Origin: WQXF01 sp031553615
GTDB lineage: Bacteria; Bacillota; Clostridia; Christensenellales; Aristaeellaceae
DNA length: 64,000 nucleotides
Reading direction: 5' to 3'
NCBI GenBank assembly: GCA_031553615.1
Contig: JAVBLJ010000006.1
Span: 86,107-150,106 of the forward strand
In this document: positions 49,285 through 58,555 of the stretch, one piece after another
Numbering within the stretch: the first letter of the stretch is position 1
Layout: the number at the start of each line of letters is the position of its first letter
The notes under the pieces: model-generated
The model's database searches: none
Told to the model about the DNA's origin: nothing
What the model saw: the letters and a program-made list of their open reading frames with translations, nothing else
Program-made: the position numbers and the translations under genes

Positions 49285-51570
49285 ATGAGTCGCCGGAGCA
49301 TCGCCCTGTCGCTTTTGCTGGCGCTGTCGCTTTGCGCCGCGCTGGCGCTGCCTGCGCAAGCACAGGAGCAGGCACTGTCAATTAAACAGCAGCAGCCCGT
49401 GCAAGCGCCCTTGGATCAGCCGAACGAGCAAGTGTCCTTGACCGCAGCCCCGCCTGCGGTGCCGGAGGGCTTTGAACCCATGGCATCCAACGACCTGCTT
49501 ACGCTGTATGCGCGCAAGGATACCGGCGAAATCGCGCTGTGCGATCTGCGCGACGGCTTCCTTTGGCTCTCGAATCCGCCCGAGCCCGACGCCAAGGCCA
49601 AGGGTGTAAACAAGATGATGTTGCAAAGCCAGCTAATCGTGCAATACTCCACCGAGCGGGGCACGCCGCTGACCGCGCTGAGCCAGCCGGACAGCGTGAA
49701 GGGCGGCGGGCTGACCTGTGAGCCGATTGCGGACGGCGTGCGCTTCACCTACGAGTTTGCCAAGCAGGGGCTGGCCGTGGCGGTGGAATACCTGCTGCGC
49801 GGCGATTTTTTGGAGGTATCGATCCCGGTCGAGGGCCTGCGTGAGGGCGGCCTCGGCCACATCGATGCGATCGACCTGTTGCCCGCCATGGGCGCGGGCA
49901 AGGACGATCCGGAGGGCTACGTGTTCGTGCCCGATGGGTCGGGCGCGCTGCTGCACTACGACAACGGCAACACCAGCATGCAGGAATATAGCGCGCAGGT
50001 GTACGGCGCCGATCCAGGCATCGAGGGGCAGCTGGGCATCACCTCCGGCACCGCTATGCTGCGAGTGAACAAGCAGAGCGCGCGGCTTCCGGTGTTCGGC
50101 GTTCGCCAAAGCGACCATGGCCTGCTGGCGCTGATCACCGAAAATGACGCGAAGGCGGTCATCAAGGCCCGCACCTCGAACCTGACCAGCTACAACCTGG
50201 GTTACAGCCAGTTCCAGTACCGCTCCTCGGGTACGATGCTGATGCTCAAGAAGGAGTTCGGCGATCACGTAGTCTCCGTGTCGGAGCGCGATGGCCTGAC
50301 CACAGGCCGATACACCGTGCGATACTATCCGCTTGCGCAGGGCGCGGACTACGCGCAGATGGCGCAGACCTACCGCGCCTACCTGAAGAGCGAGCGGGGC
50401 ATGACCCAGCGGGTGCGGGAGGGAACGTATCCGCTCTATTTGGAGCTTTTCGGTTACCTTAAAATGCCCAAGCAGTGGCTGGGCTTCCCGTACACGGCCA
50501 CGGTGCCGCTGACCACCTTGGAGGACGTGCGCCGCATCGTGCGCGACATCGGCGAGCTGCAGACCGTGGTGGCCTACAAGCAGTGGGTGCGCGGCGCGGT
50601 GTATGAGCGCATACCGCAAAAGGCGCGGCCTGAGCCCAAGCTGGGCAGCGCGGAGGAGATGCGCGTGCTCGATGAATCGCTACGTTCCGGCGGCGGCGGG
50701 CTCTACCCGGATGCGGACATGCTGCGCGTCACCAAGACAGGCAACGGCTTTGGCGCGTACCGCGATGCCGTGCTCTCACCGGTCAACAGCCCGCAGATGC
50801 AGTACGAAAAGAATACCGCATTTAACGTGGCGGACAACAGCGTCGCGCCCTGGTACCTGCTCTCGCCGCACAGCATGCGCAAATTCTACAGCGGCTACTT
50901 CCAAAGCTACGCCAAGCTGGGCCTGCAAGGCCTGTCGCTCAGCGGCCTGGGCGATCTGTGCTATAGCGATCAGGGCCTGCGCGGATTCGGGCGAGGCAAC
51001 GTACCTGCGCTGGTGGAGGAGGTGCTGGGGGAGGCCCAGCAAACGGCGGCTAGTCTCCTGCTGGAGCAGGGCAACGCCTATGCGGCGGTGCATGCCGATC
51101 ATCTGCTGCACAGCCCCGAAGGCTCCTCGGGCTTCGATATCACCGACGAGGCCGTGCCCTTCTACCAAATGGTATTCCACGGTGCTGTTTGCTATGGCAT
51201 CGAGCCCACCAACCTCTCCAGCAATCCCGAAACGCTGCTGCTCAAGTGCTTGGAGTTCGGTGCATCGCCCACGTTCTCGTTGGTGGGTCAAAACCGCGAT
51301 GAACTGCTGTACAGTCGCATGCGCGCCTACTATAGCGCCGACGCGCAGGATTGGGTCGAGATCGCGAAGCGGCAGCATGCCGAGCTGGCCAAGGTGCTGG
51401 CCCCGCTCTCCGGGCGGACGATAACCGGGCATGCCGTGCTCTCCGACGCGCTGCGCCGCACCGATTACGGTGATGTATCGATCTACGTGAATTACGGCGA
51501 TATTGAGGAGCTGGTTGGGGGCGTGACGGTGCCCGCACACGGATACGCGGTGAAGGGGGTGCTGCCATGA
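49285..51570 (+). CDS. DUF5696-like secreted protein, possible glycoside hydrolase
   Basis: 761 aa from the ATG at 49285, 11 bases after the preceding stop. A cleavable signal peptide (MSRRSIALSLLLALSLCAAL, ending AQA) contrasts with the uncleaved-looking anchor of its paralogue at 804-3086. Shared blocks are VPDGSGAL, LPVFGV, ADYAQMAQTYRAYL, DEAVPFYQMVFHG and the tail VSIYVNYGNxxx-like VSIYVNYGDIEE. Alternating alpha/beta order and the beta tail fit a glycosidase-like barrel, but no catalytic pair can be named with confidence. Its stop overlaps the next permease ATG (ATGA), so expression is coupled to the transporter. Confidence 0.85.
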   Translation: MSRRSIALSLLLALSLCAALALPAQAQEQALSIKQQQPVQAPLDQPNEQVSLTAAPPAVPEGFEPMASNDLLTLYARKDTGEIALCDLRDGFLWLSNPPEPDAKAKGVNKMMLQSQLIVQYSTERGTPLTALSQPDSVKGGGLTCEPIADGVRFTYEFAKQGLAVAVEYLLRGDFLEVSIPVEGLREGGLGHIDAIDLLPAMGAGKDDPEGYVFVPDGSGALLHYDNGNTSMQEYSAQVYGADPGIEGQLGITSGTAMLRVNKQSARLPVFGVRQSDHGLLALITENDAKAVIKARTSNLTSYNLGYSQFQYRSSGTMLMLKKEFGDHVVSVSERDGLTTGRYTVRYYPLAQGADYAQMAQTYRAYLKSERGMTQRVREGTYPLYLELFGYLKMPKQWLGFPYTATVPLTTLEDVRRIVRDIGELQTVVAYKQWVRGAVYERIPQKARPEPKLGSAEEMRVLDESLRSGGGGLYPDADMLRVTKTGNGFGAYRDAVLSPVNSPQMQYEKNTAFNVADNSVAPWYLLSPHSMRKFYSGYFQSYAKLGLQGLSLSGLGDLCYSDQGLRGFGRGNVPALVEEVLGEAQQTAASLLLEQGNAYAAVHADHLLHSPEGSSGFDITDEAVPFYQMVFHGAVCYGIEPTNLSSNPETLLLKCLEFGASPTFSLVGQNRDELLYSRMRAYYSADAQDWVEIAKRQHAELAKVLAPLSGRTITGHAVLSDALRRTDYGDVSIYVNYGDIEELVGGVTVPAHGYAVKGVLP

Positions 51571-52502
51571 ACGGCGAAAGAAGCGTGAAGAGGGGAAGGC
51601 TGCACCTGAACCTGACTACGCGCAGATCGCTGCCCGGCTACGTGTTCATATTGCCCTGGATGCTGGGGTTCTTGCTGTTCTTCGCTTGGCCGCTGATCCT
51701 CTCGTTTGTGCACAGCCTTAACGATCTAAAGATGTCGGCCACCGGCTTCGCGTACCGCTACATCGGTTTTGATAACTATGCGTTCATGCTGCTGCGCGAT
51801 CCGCAATTTGTGCCCATGCTGACCGAAGCGGTGCTCAACATGCTCTACGAGGTGCCGCTGATCATCCTGTTTAGCCTGTTCATCGCGGTGCTGCTCAACC
51901 AGAAGTTCTTCGGCAGGACATTCTTCCGCTCGGCGTTCTTTCTTCCTGTTATCATCACCAGCGGCGTGGTGTACGTGATGCTGCAAGGCATCATTAACGG
52001 CAACAGCCTCGGCAGCGCGGAGAACGCCTACATCTTCCGCAGCGCAGGGCTGGCGGAAACGCTGGCTTCGGTGGGCGTGCCCGCCTTCCTGATCGTGGCG
52101 ATCCGCGATATCGTGAACCGGGTGTTTGCGCTCACCATGAAGAGCGGCGTGCAAATCCTCATGTTCCTGAGCGGCCTGCAAAAGATTCCGGCCTCCTCTT
52201 ACGAGGCGGCGCGCATCGAGGGGGCGACCGGCTGGGATGCATTTTGGCGCATCACCGTGCCGCTCACCATGCCGATCATGCTGCTCAACGTGATCTATTC
52301 TATCATCGATTCGTTCATGGCTTATGGCACCGAGCACAGCGGGAACCGCGTGCTGGCCGCCATTTACCGCACCGGCTTCGGCGGGCAGTCGATGTTTGGC
52401 CTGGCCGCATCGATGAGTTGGATATACATGGCGGTTGTCGCGCTCATGCTCTGTTTGGTATACTGGATGCTGGGCAAGGCCGCTGCGAGCGTCGAAAGCT
52501 GA
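51567..52502 (+). CDS. Carbohydrate ABC transporter permease (MalF/UgpA type)
   Basis: 311 aa. The ATG overlaps the DUF5696 stop. LPGYVFILPWMLGFLLFFAWPL forms the first helix, and the EAA loop is YEAARIEGATGWDAFWRITV. It is the counterpart of the partial permease at 1-802 (GFLVF/GFLLFF, FFLPV-TSG). Starts the second transporter of the cassette with 52613-53557 and binding protein 53599-54867. Confidence 0.95.
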   Translation: MNGERSVKRGRLHLNLTTRRSLPGYVFILPWMLGFLLFFAWPLILSFVHSLNDLKMSATGFAYRYIGFDNYAFMLLRDPQFVPMLTEAVLNMLYEVPLIILFSLFIAVLLNQKFFGRTFFRSAFFLPVIITSGVVYVMLQGIINGNSLGSAENAYIFRSAGLAETLASVGVPAFLIVAIRDIVNRVFALTMKSGVQILMFLSGLQKIPASSYEAARIEGATGWDAFWRITVPLTMPIMLLNVIYSIIDSFMAYGTEHSGNRVLAAIYRTGFGGQSMFGLAASMSWIYMAVVALMLCLVYWMLGKAAASVES

Positions 52503-52547
52503 GCGCGATGCAAACCAACGCTAGAACTCAAGCATAAAACGCATACA

Positions 52548-52599
52548 AGATCGTGAATCAAGATCGCGAATCAAAACCGCGAATTAACACCGCGAATCA
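52548..52599. repeat. 13-bp short tandem repeat, four units
   Basis: Units AGATCGTGAATCA, AGATCGCGAATCA, AAACCGCGAATTA and ACACCGCGAATCA fill the gap between two permease genes and end directly before the GGAGG of the gene at 52613. Without them the genes would be about 50 bases closer. Confidence 0.88.
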
Positions 52600-52612
52600 A
52601 GGAGGCGAGCCC

Positions 52613-53557
52613 ATGCACACCGGAAAGACCCGCAGGGAACCGGCGCACAGCGCACACCGAATGCGCGCGGTTCCGCGAGCGCTTTGGAAGATCGGGCGGT
52701 TCGTGCTGTTGCTTTCGCTCAGCTTCGTGCTGCTGTACCCGGTGCTGTACATGCTCTCCAACGCATTCAAGCCCTACGAGCAGACCTATGACCCCGCCGT
52801 GATTTGGATTCCTAAATCGCTGACGCTGGAAAACATCCGCGATGCCGTGACCGTGCTCGATTTGGGGGTTGCGCTGGGCAATACGCTGCTTACCGCCGTG
52901 CTTACGGCCTGCATCCAGGTGGGCAGCTGCCTGCTGGTGGGTTACGGTTTTGCGCGCTTTCATTTCCCGGGAAACAAGGTGCTTTTCCCGCTGGTGCTGC
53001 TGACCATGATCGTGCCGCAGCAAGCCATTTCAACGGCGCTATACAGCACATTCCGCTTCTTCCTGGGCGGCGCGTTCAACCTCATCGATACACCGTGGGT
53101 ATTCTGGTTGCCCGCCACGCTGGGCATGGGGTTGCGCAGCGGACTCTACATATTCGTGTACCGCCAGTTCTTTGGCTCCATGCCGCATGAGCTGGAGGAA
53201 GCGGCGGTGATCGACGGCGCGAGCCCCTTCAAAACCTTCCTGCGCGTGATGCTGCCCAACGCGGGCACCGTGGTGCTGACCGTTCTGCTGTTTGCCATCG
53301 TATGGAACTGGAACGATTACTACACCCCGGCCATGTACATGAAGAATCATCTCACACTAGCTACCGCGCTATCCATGTTCCAGCAAAATCTGCAAACCCT
53401 TTCGCACATCGGCGGCAACCACACCGATGCGGCGCTGACCGCTACCCGCATCCAAGCCGCCAGCCTGCTTTGCATCGCGCCGCTGCTCGTGCTGTATGCG
53501 TTCACGCAAAAGTTTTTTGTTGAAAGCGTGGAGCGCACCGGCCTTACGGGATTCTAG
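52613..53557 (+). CDS. Carbohydrate ABC transporter permease (MalG/UgpE type)
   Basis: 314 aa from the ATG at 52613, preceded by GGAGGCG; the in-frame extension upstream is only the 13-bp repeat. About six membrane helices (FVLLLSLSFVLLYPVLYMLSNAF) and the EAA loop LEEAAVIDGASPFKTFLRVMLP. Partner of the permease at 51567. The matching gene in the left cassette should lie just beyond the window. Confidence 0.94.
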   Translation: MHTGKTRREPAHSAHRMRAVPRALWKIGRFVLLLSLSFVLLYPVLYMLSNAFKPYEQTYDPAVIWIPKSLTLENIRDAVTVLDLGVALGNTLLTAVLTACIQVGSCLLVGYGFARFHFPGNKVLFPLVLLTMIVPQQAISTALYSTFRFFLGGAFNLIDTPWVFWLPATLGMGLRSGLYIFVYRQFFGSMPHELEEAAVIDGASPFKTFLRVMLPNAGTVVLTVLLFAIVWNWNDYYTPAMYMKNHLTLATALSMFQQNLQTLSHIGGNHTDAALTATRIQAASLLCIAPLLVLYAFTQKFFVESVERTGLTGF

Positions 53558-53598
53558 CCGGGGGTGCCCGGTTGAATAAATCAGGAGGAGAGTGAACC

Positions 53599-54867
53599 AT
53601 GAAAAAGCTGTTATCCATCTTACTGCTGGCCTGTCTGCTGGTGAGCCTGCTGCCTGCCGCTATCGCGGAGGAAACCCTGGCTAACCCCAACCTGCGCATC
53701 GTGTACTTCATGAGCTACAACGGATACCTCAACAGCAAAATGAAGAACCCCAACGTGTACGAGCCCAGCCTGGAGGCCAAGGAGGCCTTTGAGCAAAAGT
53801 ACGGCGGGACGGTGGAAATCATCGCCGTGCCGTGGGATCAAATGATGCAGAAGTGCATCGACATGCAGCAGGCCGGCGATGCGCCCGATCTGATCCTGCT
53901 ATACGAAAGCAACTTCCATCCCTCGATATTGCAAGGCATCGTAACCAATCTGGACGAGTATGTGACCGACGAGGATTTCGCGTTCTATCCGCTGGACAAG
54001 ACCAACTACATGTGGAAGAACAGTCACTATGGCATTCCGATCAAGCCCTACCTCAAGCACATCACTTTCAACCGCACGATGTTTGATTACGAGGGCCTGA
54101 CCGCCCCTGACGAGCTCTACCGCAACGGCGAATGGAGCTTTGATAAGTTTCTGGAGTTGGGCCGCCAGTTGACCATGGATACCGATGGCGATGGCGAAGT
54201 GGATACCTACGGCTTCTCCGGCTACGGCGATACGTTCAGCCACCTGGTGGTGATGAACCACGGCCGATTGATCAATATCGACCAGGAGAGCGGCACCGCA
54301 TCCAGCGGCCTGAAAAACCCCGAAACCGTGGAGGCGATCAGCAAGATTTCCGACATGGTGGCCCATACCAACGGCATGTGGCTGACCGACGACCAGGAGA
54401 TGTTCGGCTACTTCGATAGCAACGCGCTGGCGATGATCGTGGGCAAAGAGATTCACGATGCGAAGGAACTGCCCTTCGAGGTAGGTATGGTGCCCTACCC
54501 CTATGGTCCGAGCGGCAGCAAGGACGATGTGTACACCTATAGCCAGTGCTGGGCGGTCCCTACCGGCAGCAAGAACCCCGAAGCCGCCGTGGCCTACGTG
54601 CGCATGATCAACGAGATGCAAAAGGAAGTGGGCGATCAGCGCGAGCGCGAGCGCTACGGGCAGGATCCGGAAGGCAATTACTATTACGACATGATCTATG
54701 CGCCCGAACACAAGCTGATTACGGTGTACGACAAGGGTGTGGGCAACATATTCACCGTGATGGCGACCATCATGAACTACATGACCGATGGCGTTCCGGC
54801 CTCGACTATCGTGGAGCGCGTCGATCCCGAGCTGGTCAGCGATGTGGCGAAGACCTTCGAAAAGTAG
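53599..54867 (+). CDS. Carbohydrate ABC transporter substrate-binding protein
   Basis: 422 aa. The signal peptide MKKLLSILLLACLLVSLLPA is cut near AIAEE. Type 1 solute-binding protein of normal size: GDAPDLILLYESNFHPSIL, HYGIPIKPYLKHITFNRTMF, ELYRNGEWSFDKFLELGRQL, and VPTGSKNPEAAVAYVRMINE. A predicted DTDGDGEVDTYG loop resembles a calcium-binding EF-like turn seen in several binding proteins. Serves the second permease pair. Last gene of the cassette, followed by a strong terminator. Confidence 0.94.
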   Translation: MKKLLSILLLACLLVSLLPAAIAEETLANPNLRIVYFMSYNGYLNSKMKNPNVYEPSLEAKEAFEQKYGGTVEIIAVPWDQMMQKCIDMQQAGDAPDLILLYESNFHPSILQGIVTNLDEYVTDEDFAFYPLDKTNYMWKNSHYGIPIKPYLKHITFNRTMFDYEGLTAPDELYRNGEWSFDKFLELGRQLTMDTDGDGEVDTYGFSGYGDTFSHLVVMNHGRLINIDQESGTASSGLKNPETVEAISKISDMVAHTNGMWLTDDQEMFGYFDSNALAMIVGKEIHDAKELPFEVGMVPYPYGPSGSKDDVYTYSQCWAVPTGSKNPEAAVAYVRMINEMQKEVGDQRERERYGQDPEGNYYYDMIYAPEHKLITVYDKGVGNIFTVMATIMNYMTDGVPASTIVERVDPELVSDVAKTFEK

Positions 54868-54956
54868 TTGACTTATCGAAAAAATCTTCCGCGATCAATT
54901 GCGTGAAATCTAACGAGGAGAAATATTACACGGATTATCGTTTATGATAATAAAAA

Positions 54957-54996
54957 GAAAACGCGTGGCAGTGCTGCGCGTTCTCTTTTTTTCTGT
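54957..54996. terminator. Bidirectional terminator after the right cassette
   Basis: An ACGCG/CGCGT hairpin with inner GCAG/CTGC is followed by TTCTCTTTTTTTCTG. The 20-21-base tail CGCGTTCTCTTTTTT is duplicated at 54998-55017. Read on the minus strand, it ends in TTTTCTTTTTATT and can also serve the aldolase gene at 55057. Confidence 0.82.
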
Positions 54997-55056
54997 ACGC
55001 GTTCTCTTTTTTCTGTAGTAGAAGTGGTTGCGCGACGGCAGATGCTTACGCTCGCT

Positions 55057-55827
55057 TTATTTCAACACGCTCTTTCGGTAGCTCTCGCTTTCCCATCCGG
55101 CTATGAAGCTCATGGCCTTGTCGTCCATCGCTTGAACCTTCTCGCCCACCTTGCGCAGCGTAAGCTGGATGTACATTACGGCAGAAACGATCTCTTGCTG
55201 CACGTCGGTTAGCGTAAGGTATACTTGCTGATCGGGGTAGAGAATCTTCTGTGCATCCGCGGAAAATTGTTCGAAATCCTCGCGCGTCATGCCATACGCA
55301 TTGGCGATGCGCTGATTGACCTCCTCGTGCAGGCGCAGGCATTCATCGGCGGTATCCGCCGAGACCACCAGGCCGTGGTTAACCATGAATACCACCTGCG
55401 TATCCGGCGCAAGCTTGGCCTTAATCGCGTCGGCCAGTTCCTGGCCGGGGTTGATGTAGGGCACCACGATATAGGGAATACCCTCCATGAGTGCGGGCAG
55501 CCGCGCGGGGCCGGTCTGCGAGCAGAGCAACGCGTTGGCGTAGATCGGATGGGTATGAATCACGAACCGGCCTAGCAGCGCGTGGAACGAGGCCTCAACC
55601 GAGGGGCGCAGCGGCTTGTAGCCGTGTTCGGTGGTAACGTCCTTCATGGTCGCGAGGTCTACGAGCGCGAAGCAATCCTCTGCGGTAATCTGGCTGAGAC
55701 GGAAGCCCGAGGCCTTGATGGCCATCAATCCGTTATCCAGCTTAACGGAGGTGTTGCCGCCGCCGCCCTGCACGTAGTCCAATCGGGCTCCCACCGCCTG
55801 GGAGATGCGCGCGAAATTATTCAACAT
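55057..55827 (-). CDS. Class II aldolase/adducin-family protein
   Basis: 256 aa, cytoplasmic. N-terminal YVQGGGGNTSVK and IKASGFRLSQI bind phosphate. Zinc ligands lie in FVIHTHPIYANALLCS and VVFMVNHGLVV. The YVQGGGGNTS form is typical of the rhamnulose-1-phosphate-aldolase part of RhaD-like and related aldolases, so it is probably a sugar-1-phosphate aldolase yielding a triose phosphate and an aldehyde. Divergent from the FGGY kinase gene, with which it likely works in sequence. The 14-bp repeat at 55849-55876 and a -10 (TATAAT, 55881-55876 on the minus strand) lie upstream. Confidence 0.87.
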   Translation of the reverse strand: MLNNFARISQAVGARLDYVQGGGGNTSVKLDNGLMAIKASGFRLSQITAEDCFALVDLATMKDVTTEHGYKPLRPSVEASFHALLGRFVIHTHPIYANALLCSQTGPARLPALMEGIPYIVVPYINPGQELADAIKAKLAPDTQVVFMVNHGLVVSADTADECLRLHEEVNQRIANAYGMTREDFEQFSADAQKILYPDQQVYLTLTDVQQEIVSAVMYIQLTLRKVGEKVQAMDDKAMSFIAGWESESYRKSVLK

Positions 55828-55848
55828 ACAATCTCTCCTGTTTCTTCC

Positions 55849-55876
55849 AGTTGTTGCCTTTTAGTTGTTGCCTTTA
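55849..55876. repeat. 14-bp short tandem repeat, two units
   Basis: AGTTGTTGCCTTTT and AGTTGTTGCCTTTA in the leader of the aldolase gene (minus strand). Confidence 0.75.
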
Positions 55877-55913
55877 TTATAGCATGAGTCGGGCTGGCTT
55901 GAAAGCGAATGTG

Positions 55914-55942
55914 TTGACAGAGTCTGGTTGCGCTCCTATACT
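55914..55942 (+). promoter_or_regulatory. Promoter of FGGY kinase gene
   Basis: TTGACA, a 17-base spacer and TATACT, 34 bases before the ATG at 55976. The divergent aldolase promoter (TGCTATAAT on the minus strand, 55876-55881) is 33 bases away, so one regulator could govern both. Confidence 0.85.
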
Positions 55943-55975
55943 CGAAGCATTGGGGAAGCGAAGGAGGCGGACGCT

Positions 55976-57466
55976 ATGGAGAAAGCGACCGTATTGGCGT
56001 TTGATATTGGTACCAGCAGCATCAAGGCATCGGTCTTTGATGGAGAGGGCGCGATCCTGTGTTCGGCTTCCCATGCGTATCCTACGCGCTATGGGGACGA
56101 TGGCCGCGCGGAGCAAGACCCGGAGGACTGGTGGCGTGGGCTGTGTGTACTGACTCAGGCGCTGCGCGAGAAGCATCTGGCGCACCTGCGCGCGGTGGCC
56201 GTGATCGGTGTGGGCGGACATATGCTCAGCTGCGTGCCCGTCGATGCGCGGGGGCAGGCGCTGCATCCCTGCCTAATACATGCCGATGCGCGCGCGTACC
56301 GGCAATGCCTCCAGATAGCCGAAGCGGTGGGGGAGGAGCGGATTTACCGTATGTCGGGCAATCGGCTCGACCCGCGTGCTGCGCTCTGCAAGCTCAAGTG
56401 GTTTCAAGAGCGGGAGCCCGAGGTATACCTGCGCGCCGAGCGCTTCCTGCACTGCAAGGATTTTGTGGTAGCTCGCCTTACCGGTGACGTGGACACCACC
56501 GATTTTTCGGATTCCGCTCATAGCGCAATGAGTGACGTAAATGGCAGATGTTACGATAAGGATTTGTACCGGGCGCTTGGTTTGGATATGGATAAATTGC
56601 CCACGCTGCGCCGGGGCACCGACGTTGCGGGTCGCCTGACTTCGCAAGCGGCGGTGCAGCTGGGCCTGTGCGCCGGAATTCCGGTGATCGCGGGGGCGGG
56701 AGACGGGCCGAGCGCGACATTGGGCGTGGGAGCGGTGCAACCCGGCGATGCCTACCTATGCCTGGGCACGACCGCCTGGATTGGTATGCTGGCGAACGAG
56801 CCCTGCCTGGATGCGGGCCGACGCATATTCAGCATACCCATGGCGGATGGCGAGCGGCTGAGCATTATTGGCACCATGCAGACGGCCTGCGCCGCGCTCA
56901 ACTGGGCGATGCACTTGCTGGGGGTAGAGGATCCGGCAGAGGCGGATTCACTGGCGAAGCGCGCGATGCCGGGCAGCGAGGGCATGCTGTTCCTGCCCTA
57001 TTTGGAAGGGGAGCGTTCGCCGATTTTCGATCATCAGGCGCGTGGGGTTTTCTTCGGGCTTTCCAGCACGCACGACCGCGCGCACATGCTGCGCGCCACC
57101 CTGGAGGGCGTCGGTTTTGCGCTGCGCAGTATACTGGATGCGTTCCGCGATCACGCCGACATCCGGCGGCTGCGCATCATTGGTGGCGGCGCAAAATCGG
57201 TGCTATGGCGCGAGATATTGACCGATCAATTCGGCCTGCCCATCGATGTGCCCAACATTTCGGCGGGCGATGTGACTGCTGCGGGCATCGCCATGGCTGC
57301 CGGGTTAGCGGTGGGCCTGTTTTCCGCGCCGGAGGAGGCCGCGCGCCGCGTGCGCGTGGTGGAAAGCGTATACCCCAACCAGGAGCGGCAATCGATTTAT
57401 GCGGACACATACCGCACGTTCTCGCAGCTCTATCCGCGCCTAAAGGATTTGATGGTGCAGCGCTGA
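55976..57466 (+). CDS. FGGY-family carbohydrate kinase (xylulokinase-like)
   Basis: 496 aa from the ATG at 55976, which follows AAGGAGG. The N-terminal ATP-fold motif is LAFDIGTSSIKASVFD. The middle region has RMSGNRLDPRAALCKLKW, VAGRLTSQAAVQLGL and IAGAGDGPSATLGVGAV. The C-terminal IIGGGAKSVLWREILTDQFG belongs to FGGY kinases. It phosphorylates a ketose or polyol, possibly xylulose, ribulose or rhamnulose. Divergence from a class II aldolase suggests a kinase-aldolase pair that splits a phosphorylated ketose. An aldehyde dehydrogenase or reductase for the second product is not seen nearby; the 2-oxo acid dehydrogenase downstream is a candidate later step. Confidence 0.9.
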   Translation: MEKATVLAFDIGTSSIKASVFDGEGAILCSASHAYPTRYGDDGRAEQDPEDWWRGLCVLTQALREKHLAHLRAVAVIGVGGHMLSCVPVDARGQALHPCLIHADARAYRQCLQIAEAVGEERIYRMSGNRLDPRAALCKLKWFQEREPEVYLRAERFLHCKDFVVARLTGDVDTTDFSDSAHSAMSDVNGRCYDKDLYRALGLDMDKLPTLRRGTDVAGRLTSQAAVQLGLCAGIPVIAGAGDGPSATLGVGAVQPGDAYLCLGTTAWIGMLANEPCLDAGRRIFSIPMADGERLSIIGTMQTACAALNWAMHLLGVEDPAEADSLAKRAMPGSEGMLFLPYLEGERSPIFDHQARGVFFGLSSTHDRAHMLRATLEGVGFALRSILDAFRDHADIRRLRIIGGGAKSVLWREILTDQFGLPIDVPNISAGDVTAAGIAMAAGLAVGLFSAPEEAARRVRVVESVYPNQERQSIYADTYRTFSQLYPRLKDLMVQR

Positions 57467-57558
57467 TGCTGTATTCTTTCTGATAGGAAGCTCAACTTTT
57501 CTGCGTTTTCTTTTGTATGCCGTTTTTTGAACGGATATTTTTTCTAGCTTTCGGGCAT

Positions 57559-57607
57559 CAAACGATCGCTGTTTTAGATTGAAATGATCAAAAACGGCGA
57601 TCGTTTG
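57559..57607. promoter_or_regulatory. Long inverted repeat before deoR-type regulator gene
   Basis: 17-bp arms CAAACGATCGCTGTTTT and AAAACGGCGATCGTTTG, with one mismatch, around a 15-base spacer. It lies between the FGGY kinase stop and the promoter at 57618-57646. It may be a terminator (the following CTTTTGC is only weakly T-rich) or a two-site operator for the DeoR regulator encoded next. Confidence 0.65.
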
Positions 57608-57617
57608 CTTTTGCATG

Positions 57618-57646
57618 TTGCGAGAAACGCGCATTTGTGCTATCAT
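57618..57646 (+). promoter_or_regulatory. Promoter of deoR-type regulator gene
   Basis: TTGCGA, a 17-base spacer and TATCAT, 35 bases before the ATG at 57682 and 10 bases after the long inverted repeat. Confidence 0.65.
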
Positions 57647-57681
57647 AAAAACCGTTTGGAATGCTTGAAGGAGGTGGGGGG

Positions 57682-58452
57682 ATGGTTGAACGGCGGGCCG
57701 CGATGTGCGAGTATATCCTGGCCCATGGGCAAGCAAGCGTGGAAGAATTGCGCGCGCTTTTTCCGGAAAAATCGGTGGTCACCATCCGCCGCGATTTAGC
57801 CATTTTGGAGGATAGCGGCGCGATCATTCGATCGCACGGCGGTGCGCGCGCCAATGTGCATGCACCCGGTCATCTGGAGCCCTTCTACAACATCCGCGAG
57901 GGCGAGAACACCTCCGCCAAAGCGCGTATCGCCGAGCTGGCGGTCTCCTTTATTGAGGAGCGGCGCGCCCTCTACATCGATTCGGGCACGACCACCATGG
58001 CCTTCGCGCAACGCCTTCCCGATAAGAACCTGACCATTGTTACCTCCGCGCCCAACATCGCGCTGCACGTGGCGGCCAAGAAGCCCAGCTGTTCGACGGT
58101 GCTCACCGGCGGCAGCATCAATCGCAACACCCTTTCCTGTTCCGGATTTGGCAGCACGGAAATATTGCAGGCGCTAAACTTCGATATCGCGTTCATGGGT
58201 GCTTCCGGATTTTCCGCGCAGGCAGGGTTTACTGCGGGCGAGCACTTCGAATGTGATCTCAAGCACATCGTGCTGGCCAAGGCTTCGCGCGTGATCCTGC
58301 TCATGGATAGCTCCAAGATCGGCCAAAACATGCCCTTCACCTTTGCCCAACCGGAGGAAATTCACATACTGATCACCGATACCGGTTTGCCGCGCGATAT
58401 CGAAGCGCTGCTGACCGCCAAGGGCGTTCGAGTCGTAAAGGCCGAACGATGA
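57682..58452 (+). CDS. DeoR-family transcriptional regulator
   Basis: 256 aa from the ATG at 57682, preceded by GGAGGTGGGG. The N-terminal winged helix-turn-helix (ASVEELRALFPEKSVVTIRRDL) matches the DeoR consensus with the RRDL ending. The C-terminal DeoR_C sugar-phosphate sensor has the typical LYIDSGTTTMAFAQRL, TIVTSAPNIALHVA and MDSSKIGQ motifs. It probably responds to a phosphorylated intermediate of the kinase/aldolase pathway and controls flanking genes, including the dehydrogenase operon 104 bases downstream. Confidence 0.94.
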   Translation: MVERRAAMCEYILAHGQASVEELRALFPEKSVVTIRRDLAILEDSGAIIRSHGGARANVHAPGHLEPFYNIREGENTSAKARIAELAVSFIEERRALYIDSGTTTMAFAQRLPDKNLTIVTSAPNIALHVAAKKPSCSTVLTGGSINRNTLSCSGFGSTEILQALNFDIAFMGASGFSAQAGFTAGEHFECDLKHIVLAKASRVILLMDSSKIGQNMPFTFAQPEEIHILITDTGLPRDIEALLTAKGVRVVKAER

Positions 58453-58555
58453 ATCCCATTTCACCCTTTTTTCTTTTTCGCCTTGTTTTCTTATTTGCCC
58501 TGTTCAAAAGAGTGTACTACATTAGAGAAGGTCTCACGGAAAAAGGAGGAGTAAC

